DNA from: Tomitella cavernea
Lineage (GTDB): Bacteria > Actinomycetota > Actinomycetes > Mycobacteriales > Mycobacteriaceae
DNA: 56,488 nucleotides
Assembly: GCF_016599145.1 (NCBI RefSeq)
Contig: NZ_JAENKO010000028.1
Coordinates: 1-56,488 of the forward strand
Reading direction: 5' to 3'
Positions 54,295-56,488 of this stretch are shown here, one piece after another. The notes under the pieces were generated by a model, which saw nothing but the letters and a program-made list of their open reading frames with translations, did no database searches and was not told the origin of the DNA. Every line of letters begins with the position of its first letter. Position 1 is the first letter of the stretch. Both the position numbers and the translations under genes were made by a program.

Positions 54295-54300
54295 ACTCTA
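54295..54300 (-). promoter_or_regulatory. Candidate -10 (TAGAGT) for the ileS leader
   Basis: TAGAGT on the minus strand would start the T-box transcript near 54288. Its first three bases are the stop codon of the small membrane-protein gene. Confidence 0.45.
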
Positions 54301-54555
54301 GTCGGCCTCGTCCTGTGCGCCGTGACCGGCCGTGACCTCGCCACCGGGCTCCTCGCCGCGTTCCAGCTGCGCGTCATCGTCCGGCGGCGAACCGTCGCCT
54401 CCGCGCCGACCGCGGACGATGTCGAACACCAACAGGACGAATCCGACGATGCACACGCCGATGCACGCCCAGGCGAAGGCCACCGAGCTGATCACCAGCG
54501 CGACGACCAGCAGGACGAACCCGACGAGGGTCACGACCAGGGCTGCGATCAGCAT
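54298..54555 (-). CDS. Small two-TM membrane protein between wag31 and ileS
   Basis: An 85-residue protein starting MLIAALVVTLVGFVLLVVAL, with a second hydrophobic segment FAWACIGVCIVGFVLLVF and an acidic, Gly-rich tail ending GAQDEAD. AGGAGG lies six bases before the ATG, a near-perfect site, which supports it as a real gene. The family is not known; similar short proteins occur between wag31 and ileS in relatives. TAG stop at 54300..54298. Confidence 0.8.
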   Translation of the reverse strand: MLIAALVVTLVGFVLLVVALVISSVAFAWACIGVCIVGFVLLVFDIVRGRRGGDGSPPDDDAQLERGEEPGGEVTAGHGAQDEAD

Positions 54556-54625
54556 CGGATCCTCCTGAATGTCCGGCGGCGCAGAACGGGCTGGCGCAGG
54601 GCGCGGGTACGGCTACGTGCGGTCA

Positions 54626-55552
54626 CTACTTGCGGTCGCGGACCTCGGACGAGTTGTCCACCGGTGCAGCGGACCCGCGCTGGTTGAGCTCCTCGAGCTG
54701 CCCCTCCAGGTAGGTCTTCAGGCGTGTCCGGTATTCGCGCTCATAGGTGCGCAGCGACTCGATCTCACCCTCGAGCTTGGTGCGCTGCTCGTTGATGGTG
54801 CCCATGACCTCGGTGTGCTTCTTTTCCGCATCCGCCTGCAGAGCGGCGGCCTTGTCCTGGGCCTGCTTGAGCTGGTTCTCGGACCGGGTGCGCGCATCGG
54901 CCAGCAGTGCCTCGGACTTCTGCCGGGCCTCGGCGAGCATGGAGTCCGCCTTGGTGCGGGCGTCGGTGACCATCTTCTCCGAGTTGGCGCGGGCGTCGGA
55001 GACGAGCTTCTCCGACGTGCTGCGCGCATCGGAGAGCGTCTTGTCCGACTCCGTCTTGGCGTCGCCGGTGAGCCTGTCCGCCGTCTCCTGCGCGAGGGCC
55101 AGCAGCTTGGCCGCCTGCACGTGCGCGGCCTCGGTGGCGGCGGCCACCGACGAACCGGATGCGGCCGCAGCCGACGTGTCCGACGAGGACTGCTCCTCGA
55201 CGTCGGCGGTGACACCGGACGACGAGGCGCCCGTCGAAGCGGGGGCCGAAGCGGGGGCCGAAGCGGGGGCCGACGACGACGAGTGCGTCCGGGCGGCCGG
55301 AACCGCCGTCGCCCCGGCCGCGGACGCGCCAGGCGCGCCGGTGGCGGACGAGGCCTTCTTCTCGGCGTCGGCCAGCTCGGATTCGAGCTCGGAGACCCGC
55401 TGCGACAGGTCCGAGTTCTCCTCTACGAGCCGGGCCAGCTCGGCCTCGACGAGGTCGAGGAACTGGTCTACCTCGTCCTCGTTGTAGCCACGCTTGCCAA
55501 TGGGCGGCTTGCTGAACGCCACATTGTGGACGTCGGCCGGAGTAAGCGGCAT
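54626..55552 (-). CDS. wag31: Polar growth protein Wag31 (DivIVA)
   Basis: A 308-residue cell-pole scaffold. N-terminal DivIVA domain: [40 protein letters not shown] and the start of a coiled coil. A long disordered insert (about residues 70-135) contains [13 protein letters not shown] from a 12-bp x 3 repeat. A long coiled coil follows (about 140-290) with heptad-like [20 protein letters not shown] repeats. Directs tip growth and cell-wall synthesis at the poles. Start at ATG 55552 with GGGGAA 8 nt upstream. Confidence 0.97.
   Translation of the reverse strand: MPLTPADVHNVAFSKPPIGKRGYNEDEVDQFLDLVEAELARLVEENSDLSQRVSELESELADAEKKASSATGAPGASAAGATAVPAARTHSSSSAPASAPASAPASTGASSSGVTADVEEQSSSDTSAAAASGSSVAAATEAAHVQAAKLLALAQETADRLTGDAKTESDKTLSDARSTSEKLVSDARANSEKMVTDARTKADSMLAEARQKSEALLADARTRSENQLKQAQDKAAALQADAEKKHTEVMGTINEQRTKLEGEIESLRTYEREYRTRLKTYLEGQLEELNQRGSAAPVDNSSEVRDRK
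55236..55271. repeat. 12-bp x 3 in-frame tandem repeat in wag31
   Basis: Three exact copies of GAAGCGGGGGCC (55236-55247, 55248-55259, 55260-55271), coding an Ala-Pro-Ala-Ser repeat in the disordered insert. Confidence 0.95.
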
Positions 55553-55662
55553 TGGAGTGTTCCCCTATCGCATACATGGGCAGCCGAGAGAGACCCGGCC
55601 ATCGCAGTTCACTGCCGCCCATCCTGTCACATCAGGTCACGATCGTGCATCACGAACACCAC

Positions 55663-55959
55663 TCACGCGTACATGAAACGCCCCACGATGCTGATGAGGA
55701 CGAACAGGATCAGCATCAGCACCAGGATGGACAGGTCAAGCCGGACCTGCCCCATTCGCACCGGCGGGATCAGCTTGCGCAGCAGCTTCACCGGCGGATC
55801 GGTGATCGTGAACAGCACCTCGAGCAGCACCACGAGGATCCCCTTGGGATGCCAATCGCGCGCGAATGAGCGGATGAACTCCACGATGACGCGACCGATG
55901 AGACAGAACCAGAAAATGTAGAGAAGGACGTAGACGACCTCGAGCGCAGCCATGCTCAT
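55663..55959 (-). CDS. yggT: YggT-family membrane protein
   Basis: A 98-residue membrane protein with two YggT helices: LEVVYVLLYIFWFCLIGRVI and LSILVLMLILFVLISIVGRF. The linking loop has the family motif TDPPVKLLRKLIPPVRMG. The cell role in the sepF-yggT-wag31 group is linked to division and polar growth but is undefined. Start at ATG 55959 (MSMAALEVV) or 55953. No strong SD is seen. Confidence 0.92.
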   Translation of the reverse strand: MSMAALEVVYVLLYIFWFCLIGRVIVEFIRSFARDWHPKGILVVLLEVLFTITDPPVKLLRKLIPPVRMGQVRLDLSILVLMLILFVLISIVGRFMYA

Positions 55960-56052
55960 CACTCTGCCCGAAAGCGGCGGCGCACCCCACGCCGGGTGAC
56001 CGGCGGAACCGTCCGGCGTCCGCGCCGCGCACGCCGCCGGGCCGTGATAGGC

Positions 56053-56086
56053 GGCACCCCCGCCGCGCGGACGCGACGGGGGTGCC
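56053..56086 (-). terminator. Hairpin after sepF
   Basis: GGCACCCCCG (56053-56062), a 14-nt loop, and CGGGGGTGCC (56077-56086): a perfect 10-bp stem downstream of the sepF stop. It may end or attenuate transcription before yggT. Confidence 0.65.
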
Positions 56087-56098
56087 TGCCGGCGGATA

Positions 56099-56488
56099 TC
56101 ACTTGGAGTAAAAGCCCGTCTCCACCAGACGGCGACGGTCCTCTGCGGAGACGTCGATCTCCGCGGGTGAGAGAAGGAACACCTTCGTGGCCACCTTGTC
56201 GAACGAACCACGCAGAGCGAACGCAAGGCCCGCCGCGAAGTCGACGAGACGCTTCGCGTCGGCGTTGCTCATCTCGACGAGGTCCATGATCACGGGCACG
56301 CCGTCGCGGAACTGCTCGCCGATTGTGCGGGCCTCGCTGTAATCACGTGGCCGGAGGGTGGTGATCTTCGCCATGCCTCCGGACTCGTCGAACAGCGAGG
56401 CGGCCCGGCGCGGCTCGACCCGCGGCTCCGGCCGCGCATCCATCGCCAGCGCGCCGCGGGTCCCCGCCATCGGCGCCGGCCGGCTGCC
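56099..56488 (-). CDS. sepF: Cell division protein SepF, 5' end outside the window
   Basis: The last 129 codons of sepF; the frame is open to the window edge. The conserved core is seen: [60 protein letters not shown] and [20 protein letters not shown]. SepF tethers FtsZ to the membrane through an N-terminal amphipathic helix that lies beyond the window. The protein is expected to be about 200-240 residues in mycolata, so 70-110 residues are missing. Confidence 0.94.
   Translation of the reverse strand, partial: GSRPAPMAGTRGALAMDARPEPRVEPRRAASLFDESGGMAKITTLRPRDYSEARTIGEQFRDGVPVIMDLVEMSNADAKRLVDFAAGLAFALRGSFDKVATKVFLLSPAEIDVSAEDRRRLVETGFYSK

Noticed and set aside
54105-54377. Protein-coding frame in the ileS leader
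   Set aside because: The bases are explained by the T-box RNA and the adjacent small gene; no conserved protein features.

Overview
The window is high-GC DNA (roughly 70 % by eye) from an actinobacterium, almost certainly a mycolic-acid-type member of the Mycobacteriales. The evidence is gene content and order: sepF-yggT-wag31-ileS-dinB-lspA-rluD-dnaE1-ilvA at the right end, and bioB-bsaP, a DUF2567 protein, a Nudix regulator, nadABC, hisDCBHA-impA-hisFI and trpE at the left, as in mycobacteria, rhodococci and their relatives. A mycofactocin-type SDR, GTG starts, 4-nt stop/start overlaps and leaderless promoters fit too. I cannot name the genus. No tRNA, rRNA, CRISPR array, prophage or insertion sequence was recognised.

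Left part (1-16560, mostly minus strand): trpE sits behind two small genes (tautomerase-like, DUF1059). A three-gene ECF41-like sigma cassette (carboxymuconolactone decarboxylase, isocitrate lyase/PEP-mutase-like protein, sigma factor with SnoaL tail) and pcm follow. Then comes a complete histidine run hisD-C-B-(small membrane protein)-H-(small membrane protein)-A-impA-F-I, and nadA-B-C. nadABC diverges from nrtR, with a perfect palindrome in the gap.

Middle (16682-34544): membrane proteins of unknown role, a DUF222/HNH nuclease-like gene, an acetyltransferase, and the biotin genes in two blocks. Block one is bioB-bsaP, divergent from the TetR gene bioQ across a twin operator. Block two is bioA-bioF-bioD, with one matching operator before bioF. 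Between the blocks lie a DrrAB-like ABC exporter, an acyl-CoA synthetase, an AhpD-fold protein, an alanine/glycine:cation symporter and a YigZ protein.

Right part (34661-56488): an NTF2-like / old-yellow-enzyme / mycofactocin-SDR group looks like a small catabolic module for cyclic alcohols and enones. A lipoprotein with two cupredoxin-like domains and an MFS pump / TetR pair with two identical operators follow. The rest is housekeeping: ilvA, dnaE1, rluD, lspA, an MTB12-like lipoprotein, dinB, ileS under an isoleucine T-box, wag31, yggT and a 5'-truncated sepF.

The strongest new material is regulatory: BioQ operators, an NrtR-type operator embedded in a leaderless promoter, twin TetR operators, the ileS T-box, and a recurrent TANNNT-N6/7-start-codon pattern. 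Short in-frame tandem repeats in unconserved linkers and tails are also frequent. All matches are by eye; no database or folding program was used.
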